A stretch of DNA of 64,000 nucleotides from Planctomycetaceae bacterium (GCA_006969385.1 CP030884.1:1240001-1304000); one strand, 5' to 3'; counted from the stretch's first letter, positions 34,028 through 42,941 are shown. Translations and numbers: made by a program. Notes: generated by a model from the letters alone, not told the origin.

Positions 34028-35731
34028 TCATCTAATAGGCTCGGCCAACCATCCTTCGATGATCGTGGCCGCCGAACCGGGGTCTTCTTTCACCAATTCC
34101 GCAATCTGATCGACAATCTGCTGCGTGCGCACCAAACCTTCATCCACTTCATGACCGACCATCGTGCTGTGCATACCCTCGGCCTGACCGACCGCGATCG
34201 GCCCGCCGCCGAGCACTTCCAGATCGTCATCTTCGTAAGCACCTGCGCCGCCCTTCACATCCTCACCCGAGGCCACCATCGTTTGGGCCTTCTTGGCCAA
34301 ACGCATCACGTAAAACAATGGAACAATCGCCAGCAACGCCAAGCCGGCCGTCGGCCCATACTCGCGCAACATGCCTATGTAGTCGGTCACGCCACCGCCG
34401 CTTGCCGCCAGCGCCGCGTCACCCGTTGCCGCCGCCGTCGACGTGGGGATGTCATCGTAAAACCAATCGACAGCGACCTGCCGCACATCTGCTTGTGCAA
34501 GGTTTTCGTTGTAAAGCAACGTTTCGATTTGCTTCTCGATATCCGCCAATACCGAACCCGCGACTGCGGTGATCTGGTCGTGGTTGACGGCGTTATCTTG
34601 TTGAAGATTGTTTTGCTGACGGTAGATATGCGCTAGATAGCTGTGCGGCACCGAGACCGACGCCGTCAACATATCGAGAAACCCCGGCGGGCGCAGCGTT
34701 TCTTTGATCGTCACGTCGCGCTCGGAGCTAAACGTCGTCTCGCTTTTTTCCGTCGTCGACGAGCGACCATCACCGCCGCCAGTAACCGCCGTGCCTTGGT
34801 TCGGGCGCACGCCCGGCCCCGCCGCGACGCTGGCGTTCTTGCTTTCCGTGCTCTCCGACGTTTCGCTTACGGGGAAGGGCTGACCGCCCAGTTCCTTGCT
34901 CTCGACCCGTTCGGTTTCATCGCGCAGTTTCACGCGCACCGTCGCGACCATGCCGGAGATATACCGAAACCGATCGTAGATCATATCGCGGTAATGCTCT
35001 TCCTGAGCGCGCTGCTCGGCGAGTAGCGACTTGCGGGCTTGGTCATCACCTTTTTCCGTGCGGTAATGGTTGCGACCGTCGGTGATGCTGACATTGGCCG
35101 CGACCAGCCCTTCGACCGCACCGGAAACAAAGCTGGCAATGGCCTCGACCTGATCGGTTTCGAGCGGCTTATTGAAGTCGGTCTTTACATTGACACTGGC
35201 GCTGGCCGCGCCCTTATCGCGATTGAGCACACCGCGCTTGCGCGGCACCTGAATCAACACGCTGGCATCGCGAATGCCGCGGAACTCGCGCAAGACACTC
35301 GCGATTTCGTTTTGCAAACCCACCATCCAGCGGCGGTCCATCTCTTTTTCGGGAACGAATGGATTGGACGCTTCGATGAGCGTACTAAAGCCGACGGCGG
35401 TATCGGTCGGCATCACGCCGCGCTGCGCTAGTAAAGCTTGAGCGCGTTGGCGATTACCGGCGCCGCCCTTAACGAAGATGCGGTCGCCTTCGACTTTGGA
35501 TTCGATGCCTGCGATCAACATTTCTGCCTGCATCGCCGTTGCATCGTCACTGGCGACGGGTTGATCGAGCAACATCGTCCAGCCGCCACCCGCACCGAGC
35601 GTGGCCAACCAGTAAATGCCGATCACCACCAGCAGCGCGAGCAGGCCGCTAGCGATCTTGCCGGAGGTCGACAGCGACCCGAGTTGACCTCGAATCGCCT
35701 CAAGTTGTTGCCGCAAGTAATCCATCGTCAT
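34028..35731 (-). CDS. fliF: Flagellar MS-ring protein FliF
   Basis: A 567-residue protein with two membrane helices (about 26-46 and about 450-470) bracketing a large periplasmic region with ring-building domains: EGDRIFVKGGAGNRQRAQALLAQRGVMP, EMDRRWMVGLQNEIASVLREFRGIRDASVLIQVP and the YscJ/FliF repeats. The C-terminal tail ends in a FliG-binding segment (IVDQIAELVKEDPGSAATIIEGWLAEP). The 263-bp gap to fliE is filled by repeats. Confidence 0.95.
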   Translation of the reverse strand: MTMDYLRQQLEAIRGQLGSLSTSGKIASGLLALLVVIGIYWLATLGAGGGWTMLLDQPVASDDATAMQAEMLIAGIESKVEGDRIFVKGGAGNRQRAQALLAQRGVMPTDTAVGFSTLIEASNPFVPEKEMDRRWMVGLQNEIASVLREFRGIRDASVLIQVPRKRGVLNRDKGAASASVNVKTDFNKPLETDQVEAIASFVSGAVEGLVAANVSITDGRNHYRTEKGDDQARKSLLAEQRAQEEHYRDMIYDRFRYISGMVATVRVKLRDETERVESKELGGQPFPVSETSESTESKNASVAAGPGVRPNQGTAVTGGGDGRSSTTEKSETTFSSERDVTIKETLRPPGFLDMLTASVSVPHSYLAHIYRQQNNLQQDNAVNHDQITAVAGSVLADIEKQIETLLYNENLAQADVRQVAVDWFYDDIPTSTAAATGDAALAASGGGVTDYIGMLREYGPTAGLALLAIVPLFYVMRLAKKAQTMVASGEDVKGGAGAYEDDDLEVLGGGPIAVGQAEGMHSTMVGHEVDEGLVRTQQIVDQIAELVKEDPGSAATIIEGWLAEPIR

Positions 35732-35774
35732 CCGTTACGTGGGTTACGCTATCTCTCTACGCTGTAACATTTCT

Positions 35775-35984
35775 GCGCTGTGGCACCGGTTTGTAACCGC
35801 TGTCTTCCGCCGCGAGCCTCCAACAGCTAGCAACTCGTAAACTTTCAAGCTAACCGCTTCCTTACGGGCGCGGCTCTGTTCTCTGCGCTGTGGCACCGGT
35901 TTGTAACCGGTGTTTCTTTCACGGGTCTCGGTATTGAGGACCCCGCAAACTTTCACGCGCACCGCTTCCTTACGGGCGCGGCGC
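35775..35984 (+). repeat. Four repeats between fliE and fliF
   Basis: Family A at 35775-35802 (one substitution, ...AACCGCTG instead of ...AACCGGTG), family B at 35852-35878, family A at 35885-35912 and family B at 35961-35984. All have the same orientation, and the A-B pairs are arranged alternately. Confidence 0.85.
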
Positions 35985-35994
35985 AGTCAGAGCT

Positions 35995-36315
35995 TTACAC
36001 GCGCATCTGTTGGATTTCCGAATACGCATCCAACAGCTTGTTGCGAATCTCCATCAACAGATCAAACGCGACGCCCGCCTTGCGGCTGGTGCTGAACACC
36101 TCTGCCACGTTGTCCGTCTCGCCGGTCAACAACTTCTGCACGCCTTCGTCCGCCTCGGTTTGCAGTTGGTTCACCTTGTCGAGGCTCTCCAATAAAAACG
36201 CGCGGAAGTCCTTCTCAGTCGACGGCTGCGTTTGATTCGTTTGACCCGATGCAATATCCGGCTTTAACGACCGGAGTGCATCGAGGCTACTTACATTGAT
36301 CGAAGGATCTGCCAT
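35995..36315 (-). CDS. fliE: Flagellar hook-basal body protein FliE
   Basis: A 106-residue protein with the FliE signature: FRAFLLESLDKVNQLQTEADEGVQKLLTGETDNVAEVFSTSRKAGVAFDLLMEIRNKLLDAYSEIQQMRV. FliE joins the MS ring to the rod. Length and context, following flgB and flgC, are the usual ones. Confidence 0.93.
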   Translation of the reverse strand: MADPSINVSSLDALRSLKPDIASGQTNQTQPSTEKDFRAFLLESLDKVNQLQTEADEGVQKLLTGETDNVAEVFSTSRKAGVAFDLLMEIRNKLLDAYSEIQQMRV

Positions 36316-36377
36316 GATCGCGACGACTCCTGCTTACCCACCAGGTTTACTTCGAGCCCGCCGTGCGGACCCACCAC

Positions 36378-36776
36378 TTATGCCAACAGGCGGAGCGAAC
36401 TCGACACGATCGTCTTCGTCGCTTCCATCGCCGTGACGTTGGCTTCGTATGCTCTGACCGCCACCATCGCGTTGACCATTTCCACCATCGGATCGACGTT
36501 CGGGTAGTACACAATCCCGTCTTCGTTCGCATCCGGATGGCTCGGGTCCTTCACCGGTCGCGGCGGCCGCACCGTATCTTCCACGACGCCGGCCACTTGC
36601 ACGCCGGGGTTATCCCCCTCGCGCGCCGCCAACAACGCCACCTTCCTCATGAACGGCCCCGGCTTTCCGTCGAGCCGTTGCGTGGTTTGCGCATTGGCGA
36701 TGTTGCCCGCAATCGTGTCGAGCTGCGCCCGCTGCGCCACCAACCCTGACGTACTTATGTCCAACGCGCCGTACAT
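36378..36776 (-). CDS. flgC: Flagellar basal-body rod protein FlgC
   Basis: A 132-residue rod protein. The N-terminus (MYGALDISTSGLVAQRAQLDTIAGNIANAQTT) and C-terminus (YYPNVDPMVEMVNAMVAVRAYEANVTAMEATKTI) form the D0 helices common to rod and hook proteins. The central YPNV-D-P motif is typical of FlgC. It forms the proximal rod with FlgB, FlgF and FliE. Confidence 0.95.
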   Translation of the reverse strand: MYGALDISTSGLVAQRAQLDTIAGNIANAQTTQRLDGKPGPFMRKVALLAAREGDNPGVQVAGVVEDTVRPPRPVKDPSHPDANEDGIVYYPNVDPMVEMVNAMVAVRAYEANVTAMEATKTIVSSSLRLLA

Positions 36777-36824
36777 GGTTCCACCATCTCATTTGCAACA
36801 GCCGATTGCTGCCGCGTCTCTTCG

Positions 36825-36890
36825 CTCCCTCTCCCTCGCAGGGAGTCTCTTAACTCCCTCTCCCTCTCAGGGAGAGGGCTGGGGTGAGGC
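36825..36890. repeat. CTCCCTCTCCCTC hairpin repeats between flgB and flgC
   Basis: Two tandem copies: CTCCCTCTCCCTC...GGGAG at 36825-36845 and CTCCCTCTCCCTCTCAGGGA continuing GAGGG at 36854-36878, followed by GGGGTGAGG. Each can fold into a hairpin. This is a further repeat type inserted at a flagellar gene junction. Confidence 0.65.
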
Positions 36891-36933
36891 TTTAGAGTAT
36901 TCGCTCTTGGCCCTTCGCCATTCTGAATTCTTC

Positions 36934-37368
36934 CTACTGCAACCTACCGCGAATCGCCTTACCAATTCCGTCGTAATACCCCTTCAACAACTCCGCCGAC
37001 GCCTGATACATCATCGTATTCTCGGCCAAGTCACTCATCAGATGCTCAACCCGCGCATTCGTTCCATCGTGAAATAACAAATTCTGAACCGGCTCGTGCG
37101 AGGGCGTTACCTGCAAGTGCCCCAACTCATTTGTGCGAATCTCGCTGGTGCTACCCAACTCAAACTTGCCGTCGTTGGCGTCGCGTTTCTCCGATGCCTC
37201 TTTCAGCGCCGCTTGAAACGAACCCACATTCAACTGCTTCGCGCGGTAACCCGGCGTCGTCACATTCGCGATATTTTCAGCCAGCACGTTGTTGCGCGCC
37301 TGGGAAAACGCGAGCGTCTTCTCCAACATGGGAAACGCGCCGCCGCTGGTCACATCTGCAAGAAACAC
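36934..37368 (-). CDS. flgB: Flagellar basal-body rod protein FlgB
   Basis: A 144-residue rod protein: LEKTLAFSQARNNVLAENIANVTTPGYRAKQLNVGSF at the N-terminus and HLMSDLAENTMMYQASAELLKGYYDGIGKAI at the C-terminus. The start is a GTG at 37368 with GGAG about ten bases upstream. It is the first gene of the main basal-body operon and follows a sigma-54 promoter. Confidence 0.93.
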   Translation of the reverse strand: MFLADVTSGGAFPMLEKTLAFSQARNNVLAENIANVTTPGYRAKQLNVGSFQAALKEASEKRDANDGKFELGSTSEIRTNELGHLQVTPSHEPVQNLLFHDGTNARVEHLMSDLAENTMMYQASAELLKGYYDGIGKAIRGRLQ

Positions 37369-37468
37369 CTCATCAACTCCAATCCCGCGTTCTATCTCGT
37401 TCTAGCACTCAAACGCCGCGTGGCACAACTCCGCCGTGCACAACCCGTCCGCGTCGCCAACTCATCTA

Positions 37469-37484
37469 GGCAATGCCCGTGCCA
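37469..37484 (-). promoter_or_regulatory. Sigma-54 promoter upstream of flgB
   Basis: Read on the minus strand: TGGCACGGGCATTGCC. This matches the consensus TGGCACG-N4-TTGCW at every position but the last, with GG and GC exactly ten bases apart. It is about 100 bases before the flgB start and directly downstream of the gene for an NtrC-type activator. Confidence 0.82.
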
Positions 37485-37608
37485 AACGACGGGCTCTATC
37501 CAACAATCTGATACCGACGTCTTTATCGCGCCCTAACCCATCCGACGGCGCAACACCTGCAGCGCCGCGCAAAGCCTGCGCTGTTGCAACATCGCGCCGA
37601 GGCGCTTG

Positions 37609-37636
37609 GCGCTGTGACACCGGTTTGCAACCGGTG
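37609..37636 (+). repeat. REP family A copy between regulator and flgB
   Basis: GCGCTGTGACACCGG plus TTTGCAACCGGTG. It has one change (GTGACAC for GTGGCAC). It lies between the regulator's terminator and the sigma-54 promoter. Confidence 0.8.
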
Positions 37637-37644
37637 TATCCCCA

Positions 37645-37690
37645 TCACTTAAACAAACAACCCACGGCGCGGAGACCAAACCCCGCGCCG
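37645..37690 (-). terminator. Terminator after the NtrC-type regulator gene
   Basis: On the minus strand CGGCGCGG and CCGCGCCG form an eight-base-pair stem (37665-37690), followed by the T-rich TGGGTTGTTTGTTT. It begins 25 bases after the regulator stop codon and separates it from the flgB operon. Confidence 0.7.
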
Positions 37691-37715
37691 CAGGCATAAA
37701 TCACATCGAAAACAC

Positions 37716-39104
37716 TTAACCAGCCAAGCGCTGATTCTGTGCCTGCGCCGCCGCCTCTTCGCGCCAGCGCTTGAGCTTCATGCCCAACGTTCGCACGCCG
37801 ATACCCAGCGACTTCGCCGTCTTCTCGCGGTGACCGTTGAATTTGACCAGCGTTTGCTCGATCAATGCTCGCTCCATATCCGCCATCAGATGCCCCGGGC
37901 GCAAAGGCCGCGACAACGTTTCGAGCCGCACATCCGGCGTCATCAACCACGGCTCGATCATATTGCTATCGATCTTGTCACCGTTGCACAACACGGCAGC
38001 GCGTTCGCAGATATTCTGCAACTCGCGCACGTTCCCCGGCCAGTGATAGTTTTCCAACATGCTGACGGCACGCGTCGTGAGTTGCACCGGCTCGCGCCCT
38101 TCGCGCGCGATGATGCGCTTGAGGAAGTGATTCGCCAATGGCGGAATATCTTCGCGGCGATCGCGCAACGGCGGCAACGTCACCGGCAAGACGCTAATGC
38201 GGAAGAACAGGTCTTCGCGGAAACGGCGGCGCGACACCCAATCCGACAAGTCGCGGTTGGTCGTCGCAATCACGCGGACATCAGCTTTCATGGTTACGCT
38301 GCTACCCACGCGTTCGAACTCGCGCTCTTGCAACACGCGCAACAACTTCGCCTGCACCGGCATCGATACTTCGCTGATCTCATCCAACAGCAATGTACCG
38401 CCGTCGGATAGTTCAAAGCGACCCTTACGCATCCGATCAGCACCGGTAAAGGCCCCACGCTCGTGACCGAACAATTCGCTTTCCAAGAGCGACGGACTTA
38501 GCGCCGCACAGTTCACGCACAACATCGGATTGTTCGCCCGATGTGACGCCGCGTGCACGGCCCGCGCGACGAGTTCCTTACCCGTGCCGCTTTCACCTTG
38601 CACCAAGACCGTCGCCTGGCTTTGGGCCACCTTCTCAATCTGCGCCCGCACGCCACGCATCGCGCGGCTGTCACCGATCAACTCGCCGTACTGTTCGATG
38701 CCTTCCAACGAAGCACGCAAGACTTCGTTTTCACCGCGCAGTTTGCGGACTGCCGCGGCACGTTCGATGACCAGCGCAATCGAATCCGCTTCAAACGGCT
38801 TCTGAATGTAATCAAATGCGCCTTGCTTCATCGCTTCCACCGCCGTGGCGATGCTGGCATACGCCGTCATCAACACGAACGGCGTTTCCGAGCCACGCCC
38901 GCGCAGCGTTTTAAGAAACTCGATACCGTCCATGCTTGGCATCTTGAGATCCGAAACGATGACATCACACGCCGACAGCGCCGCGTCGCCAAGCGCCACA
39001 TGCGGATCGGCAAACGCCTGCACTTCATGCCCCAGGCCGCGCAGAATATCCGTCAGGGAATCCCGCATGACATCCTTGTCATCTACGATACAAATACGCG
39101 CCAT
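37716..39104 (-). CDS. NtrC-family sigma-54-dependent response regulator (FlrC/FleR-like)
   Basis: A 462-residue activator with three domains. The receiver (1-120) has the phospho-acceptor D52 in VSDLKMPSMDG. The AAA+ domain (about 135-370) has Walker A GESGTGKE and the sigma-54-contact loop GAFTGA. The C-terminal Fis-type helix-turn-helix (about 415-450) contains NGHREKTAKSLGIGVRTLGMKLKRW. When phosphorylated it should activate sigma-54 promoters; two such promoters lie upstream of flgB and fliL. The cognate kinase gene is directly upstream, 76 bases away, making this the likely master regulator of middle flagellar genes. Confidence 0.92.
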   Translation of the reverse strand: MARICIVDDKDVMRDSLTDILRGLGHEVQAFADPHVALGDAALSACDVIVSDLKMPSMDGIEFLKTLRGRGSETPFVLMTAYASIATAVEAMKQGAFDYIQKPFEADSIALVIERAAAVRKLRGENEVLRASLEGIEQYGELIGDSRAMRGVRAQIEKVAQSQATVLVQGESGTGKELVARAVHAASHRANNPMLCVNCAALSPSLLESELFGHERGAFTGADRMRKGRFELSDGGTLLLDEISEVSMPVQAKLLRVLQEREFERVGSSVTMKADVRVIATTNRDLSDWVSRRRFREDLFFRISVLPVTLPPLRDRREDIPPLANHFLKRIIAREGREPVQLTTRAVSMLENYHWPGNVRELQNICERAAVLCNGDKIDSNMIEPWLMTPDVRLETLSRPLRPGHLMADMERALIEQTLVKFNGHREKTAKSLGIGVRTLGMKLKRWREEAAAQAQNQRLAG

Positions 39105-39180
39105 CGATTGCTCCTCCTGAGCGTTTGAGATGACGACCCGGTCGGGCCGTGTTGCTATTAAGACGGTTCCTCTCGCCGGA

Positions 39181-40095
39181 TCACGAACCCGTGGGCCGCA
39201 ATGCCGCTGGCGTCGAACTGCCGGCTTCCATCATCAAGCCGCCGACATCCTTGCCGGTCGGCAAACATATTGAAAATCTCGCGCCGCCGCGCGAATCATT
39301 CGTTACGCGAATTGTGCCTGCATGGGCTTCAACGATGCGATGCACGATGGCCAAACCCAACCCCGTGCCCGCATCCTTCGTCGTGAAGAACGGATTGAAG
39401 ATGCGATCGCGCACCTCCGCCGGAATACCCGGCCCGTTGTCCCACACTTCGATCAACGCCGAGCCGTCCGATTTGGTCGTCGCCGAGATTTGCACACGCC
39501 CGCCTTTACCGGCGGCTTGCATGCCGTTCATCACCAAATTCAACAGCACTTGTCCGAGACGTTGCGGATCGGCATCGATCGAGACGTCGTACGCCGTTGG
39601 ATTAATCAACAGCGAAGCACCGGTTTCGTGCGCCCAATGCATGGCGCTTTCTTCAATTTGATTCAACACCGAACCGAGCTTGAGGCGATGCAGATCGAGT
39701 CGGTCTTCCTGAGCGAAGTCCAGAATCTCACCAACCAAGCGATCCAAACTGCGCACCCCCTGCGTGATGCGCGTCGCCGCGTTTAGCGCCTTGGGTTTAT
39801 CCGTTAGTTCGCGCTCCAACATGGATGAATACAGGGCAATGCCGCCCAATGGATTGCGCACTTCGTGGGCCAAACCCGCCGCCATCTCACCCAACGCCGC
39901 CAAACGATCTTTGCGACGCAGTTCGGCATTCTTCTTTTTAAGTTCGGCGCTGAGACGGGCCACCTCTTGCGCCAATTGTTCGTGCGCGCTCTTGAGGCGA
40001 TCGGTCACTTCGCTATAAGCGCGAATGATCGCGCCCAGCTCGCGCTCCTGCGCCGTCATGCCGTCCGACTTGGTATTAAGCTGCTTGTCGCTCAC
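39181..40095 (-). CDS. Soluble sensor histidine kinase (FlrB/FleS-like)
   Basis: A 304-residue kinase without membrane segments. An N-terminal coiled coil (about 20-62) is followed by the DHp domain with H77 in AALGEMAAGLAHEVRNPLGG. The HATPase domain has N box NLVMNGMQAAG, G1 DNGPGIP and G2 TGLGLAI. It should phosphorylate the adjacent NtrC-type regulator. Cytoplasmic location and position in a flagellar cluster suggest that it senses assembly state, as proposed for FlrB/FleS/FlgS, not an external signal. It overlaps the upstream gene by four bases. Confidence 0.9.
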   Translation of the reverse strand: MSDKQLNTKSDGMTAQERELGAIIRAYSEVTDRLKSAHEQLAQEVARLSAELKKKNAELRRKDRLAALGEMAAGLAHEVRNPLGGIALYSSMLERELTDKPKALNAATRITQGVRSLDRLVGEILDFAQEDRLDLHRLKLGSVLNQIEESAMHWAHETGASLLINPTAYDVSIDADPQRLGQVLLNLVMNGMQAAGKGGRVQISATTKSDGSALIEVWDNGPGIPAEVRDRIFNPFFTTKDAGTGLGLAIVHRIVEAHAGTIRVTNDSRGGARFSICLPTGKDVGGLMMEAGSSTPAALRPTGS

Positions 40096-40574
40096 GCTTT
40101 GGCATCCGTCAGAGAGTTACCACTTCGTTGACCGACATACGCCGCCGTCGCCCGCCGCCCACCATCGACATGACCGATATCCGTCGACACGCGCTCGCGT
40201 CGCACATTCATCACGGCGGTATCGCGGGCGTCGTTCTTCAAGATCGCGCCGAGTGACGCGTTGACCTCTTCCAGCAGATCCGAAATCTCGTCGCGCTTCT
40301 CGGTGCTCAAGGCGCCGAAGAAACTGCTCCACTGTTGCCGGTAAGGCGCGATCTGCTCGTTCAACTTCACCAGGCCGTCCACCAGCTTTTGGCGTTCGGC
40401 GAGAAGCTTCAACAATGCTTCGGTATCATCGCGCGTAACCAGCGCTTGCTGCCGCTCGGCCAACATCTTGAGCTTGCGATACAGGCTGCGCTGATGCGTG
40501 AGTAGCTCGATCAGTCGAGATTCGTTAAGCGTTTGCTCTGCCATGTCGTTAACCGTTCGCTTCCCGGGTGGCAC
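40092..40574 (-). CDS. flgN: FlgN-like export chaperone
   Basis: A 150-160-residue helical protein with the FlgN pattern: ESRLIELLTHQRSLYRKLKMLAERQQALVTRDDTEALLKLLAERQKLVDGLVKLNEQIAPYRQQW. FlgN chaperones the hook-filament junction proteins FlgK and FlgL, which are not in the window. The start is uncertain. A GTG at 40574 abuts the stop of the upstream TPR gene and gives 160 residues; an ATG at 40544 gives 150 and begins closer to family members. It overlaps the kinase gene by four bases. Confidence 0.72.
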   Translation of the reverse strand: MPPGKRTVNDMAEQTLNESRLIELLTHQRSLYRKLKMLAERQQALVTRDDTEALLKLLAERQKLVDGLVKLNEQIAPYRQQWSSFFGALSTEKRDEISDLLEEVNASLGAILKNDARDTAVMNVRRERVSTDIGHVDGGRRATAAYVGQRSGNSLTDAKA

Positions 40575-42941
40575 CTAAACACCCATCCGTTCCATACGAT
40601 CGACGAGGTCCATCCAATATGACTTCGGCGACATACCGCCGCGTTGATCAAAGGATTCGGCCGGAATCTTCTCTAGCAACCAACGCAGCCTTCCCAGTGC
40701 TGCGCGGGACTCATTGCGTTGCCCTAAGCGCACATACCCATGCACCACCTGCAGCGCCGCCGAAACCGCGACCGGGTCGTTTTCATAACGCCATGCGGCT
40801 TCCTGATACGCTTCGATCGCCTGCGTCGTATTGCCCAGATCAAATAGACAATCACCTATATATAGGTAAGACGCCCGCAAATACGCGCGTTCGACGGCGC
40901 TAAGGCTCGGCTCATCGAGGCCCGCCAACTGCATCTGTACCGACTGATAGTCGGCCAACGCCAGCGTCAAACGCCGCTCGATCTCGCGTCGCATCGTGCC
41001 GTCGTCATCATCAACCGCGCGCGGCGCCATGCTCTCGGCCGTGCGGCGATACGCTTCGCCACGCAGGAATACCAACTGCGGCACCATCGGATCCTTCGGA
41101 TACAAACCAACCGCATCGTTCAAGCGCTTGATCGCCGCGGCCATGCGTCGCTCGAACGCTTCCGCGTCTTCGGGTTGCGCCGGCTTGTTGCCGCCGGCCA
41201 AGTGCTCGGCCAACAGGAACAACGCTTGGCGATACTCTTCCGCCGTCGGCGTAAACAACGTCGTCGCGCCGCGATCGTCCACGATGTCGGTCAACAACTT
41301 CACGCCGCGCGCCGCCGTCACATCGTCCACCCGCAACAAACATTGCGCTAGCGGAATGCGCGCCGTCAGCGCCTCGGGAAAACGCGGATAGTCGTTCAGC
41401 AACGTGTCGAAGATATCGACCGCCTCTGCATACCGACCATCCGCTTGCAAGGCGCGTCCCAACGTCAGCATCGACGTCGCCCGACCTTGCCGTGCGGGAA
41501 AGCCATCGACCAAGCGCTGTAACACGTCGATCACGTGCTCGCGCATACCGGCGATGTCGTATTGCTCCGCCGCTTTCGTTAACGCAGTCGCTGCCACCTC
41601 AGGCGTATTCGTCGCCGTTTCCGCGGCGGCTTCATACATCTCCGCCGCGCGCCGCAAGAATGTCAGCGAAGGCTTCTCAACTTTCACGCCCGCATCATCG
41701 AGATAAGCCAATTCGACGTACGCATCGGCTATCTCGATCGCTGCGTCGGCACGCTCGGCCTCGGCTTCCTCCGGAATCAGCGTCGCCGCCAACTCCAGAT
41801 ATCGAATCGCCAATCCCAGCCGCTCGTCGCGCTTCACCAACGCGCCGAGACCGGCCAATTTCTGATAGAGTTGTTCGCCCTCGACCTTCGTATTGCGGCC
41901 GCTGCGAATATCCGCCACCAACTCGACGAATGCATCCAACGAGCGCTCGTATCGACCGAGGCCGACCAACGCCTGCGCTCGCCCATATAGACACGCGTCG
42001 TAAATCTCGCCTTCGACGAACGACGACATCACGTCGTTAAAGACCGTCAGCGCCGCCTGAGGTCGCTCGTCCTCCAGATGCAACATTCCCAGGAGCCACA
42101 TGCCTCGGCCCCATAGCTCATCGCGCACCGTCCAGTCGCGCAGCAGATTGCGAATCGTCAGCTCAGCCGTATCGCGTTCGCCCGCCGCGCGCTGACAGAG
42201 TGCTTGCAAATACTCCACCGCCGGCCCGTCGGCACTTCCGCCCAGCCGCGTTCGCGCTGCCTCCGCCAGTTCACCGGCCTCGTCGTAGCGTGCATCCGCC
42301 AGTAACCAGCGCACCTTCTGATCGATAGCCCATAGATAATGACGATGGGCAACCGACGCGTCGTCGATAATCGGATCGATTTCGCGCACCAGATCGACCG
42401 TCAACTTGCCCTTTTGGGCCATCAGCATCTCGACCAACTCGCGCCGTACGCCACCGGCATTTGCAACACCCGCGCCCAGCGCTTGGCGAAACGCAAACTC
42501 CGCTTCGTCGAACCGCTCTTCCCAAACGTACGTTCGGGCTAACGCGTACCAGTCGAATCCTTGCGGCGTCGCGCCGAAGTGCACCGCACGACGAAAGCTG
42601 CGCGTGATCGTGTCGATGTTCTCACGCTGATGCTCACGGTGCGGCGCTTCAACTTGAAATGTGATGCCGACCAACCGCCGGAACAATTCGCCCCGTTCGT
42701 CGTCCGGTCGCTCCGTCTCTTTCAATAGATGAAGGACATAAGCATGCGCTCGCGTGTACGCGCCTGCCGCCTGCAGTTGATCGATCTTCGCGCATTGCTG
42801 CGCGAAGCTCAGCGGCTTGTAACCCGCGGCGAGATGGGCCAACCCGCCGCCGAAGACCAGCGCCGACAACGCGAAGGTCGGTATCTGCCACCGACTGCGC
42901 CACCCCGCCCGGGGCTTGGTTGTTACAGGTGCTTCGCTCAT
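40575..42941 (-). CDS. Membrane-anchored TPR-repeat protein
   Basis: A 788-residue protein when started at the ATG at 42941. One membrane helix near residues 20-38 (PTFALSALVFGGGLAHLAAG) is followed by many degenerate tetratricopeptide repeats through to the C-terminus (for example ALTVFNDVMSSFVEGEIYDACLYGRAQALVGLGRYERSLDAFVELV). The repeats should form a periplasmic or exported protein-binding scaffold. The gene is immediately followed by flgN, the kinase and the regulator on the same strand, so it may belong to the flagellar regulatory unit. No specific family is recognised. The open frame extends upstream to 43064 without support. Confidence 0.7.
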   Translation of the reverse strand: MSEAPVTTKPRAGWRSRWQIPTFALSALVFGGGLAHLAAGYKPLSFAQQCAKIDQLQAAGAYTRAHAYVLHLLKETERPDDERGELFRRLVGITFQVEAPHREHQRENIDTITRSFRRAVHFGATPQGFDWYALARTYVWEERFDEAEFAFRQALGAGVANAGGVRRELVEMLMAQKGKLTVDLVREIDPIIDDASVAHRHYLWAIDQKVRWLLADARYDEAGELAEAARTRLGGSADGPAVEYLQALCQRAAGERDTAELTIRNLLRDWTVRDELWGRGMWLLGMLHLEDERPQAALTVFNDVMSSFVEGEIYDACLYGRAQALVGLGRYERSLDAFVELVADIRSGRNTKVEGEQLYQKLAGLGALVKRDERLGLAIRYLELAATLIPEEAEAERADAAIEIADAYVELAYLDDAGVKVEKPSLTFLRRAAEMYEAAAETATNTPEVAATALTKAAEQYDIAGMREHVIDVLQRLVDGFPARQGRATSMLTLGRALQADGRYAEAVDIFDTLLNDYPRFPEALTARIPLAQCLLRVDDVTAARGVKLLTDIVDDRGATTLFTPTAEEYRQALFLLAEHLAGGNKPAQPEDAEAFERRMAAAIKRLNDAVGLYPKDPMVPQLVFLRGEAYRRTAESMAPRAVDDDDGTMRREIERRLTLALADYQSVQMQLAGLDEPSLSAVERAYLRASYLYIGDCLFDLGNTTQAIEAYQEAAWRYENDPVAVSAALQVVHGYVRLGQRNESRAALGRLRWLLEKIPAESFDQRGGMSPKSYWMDLVDRMERMGV

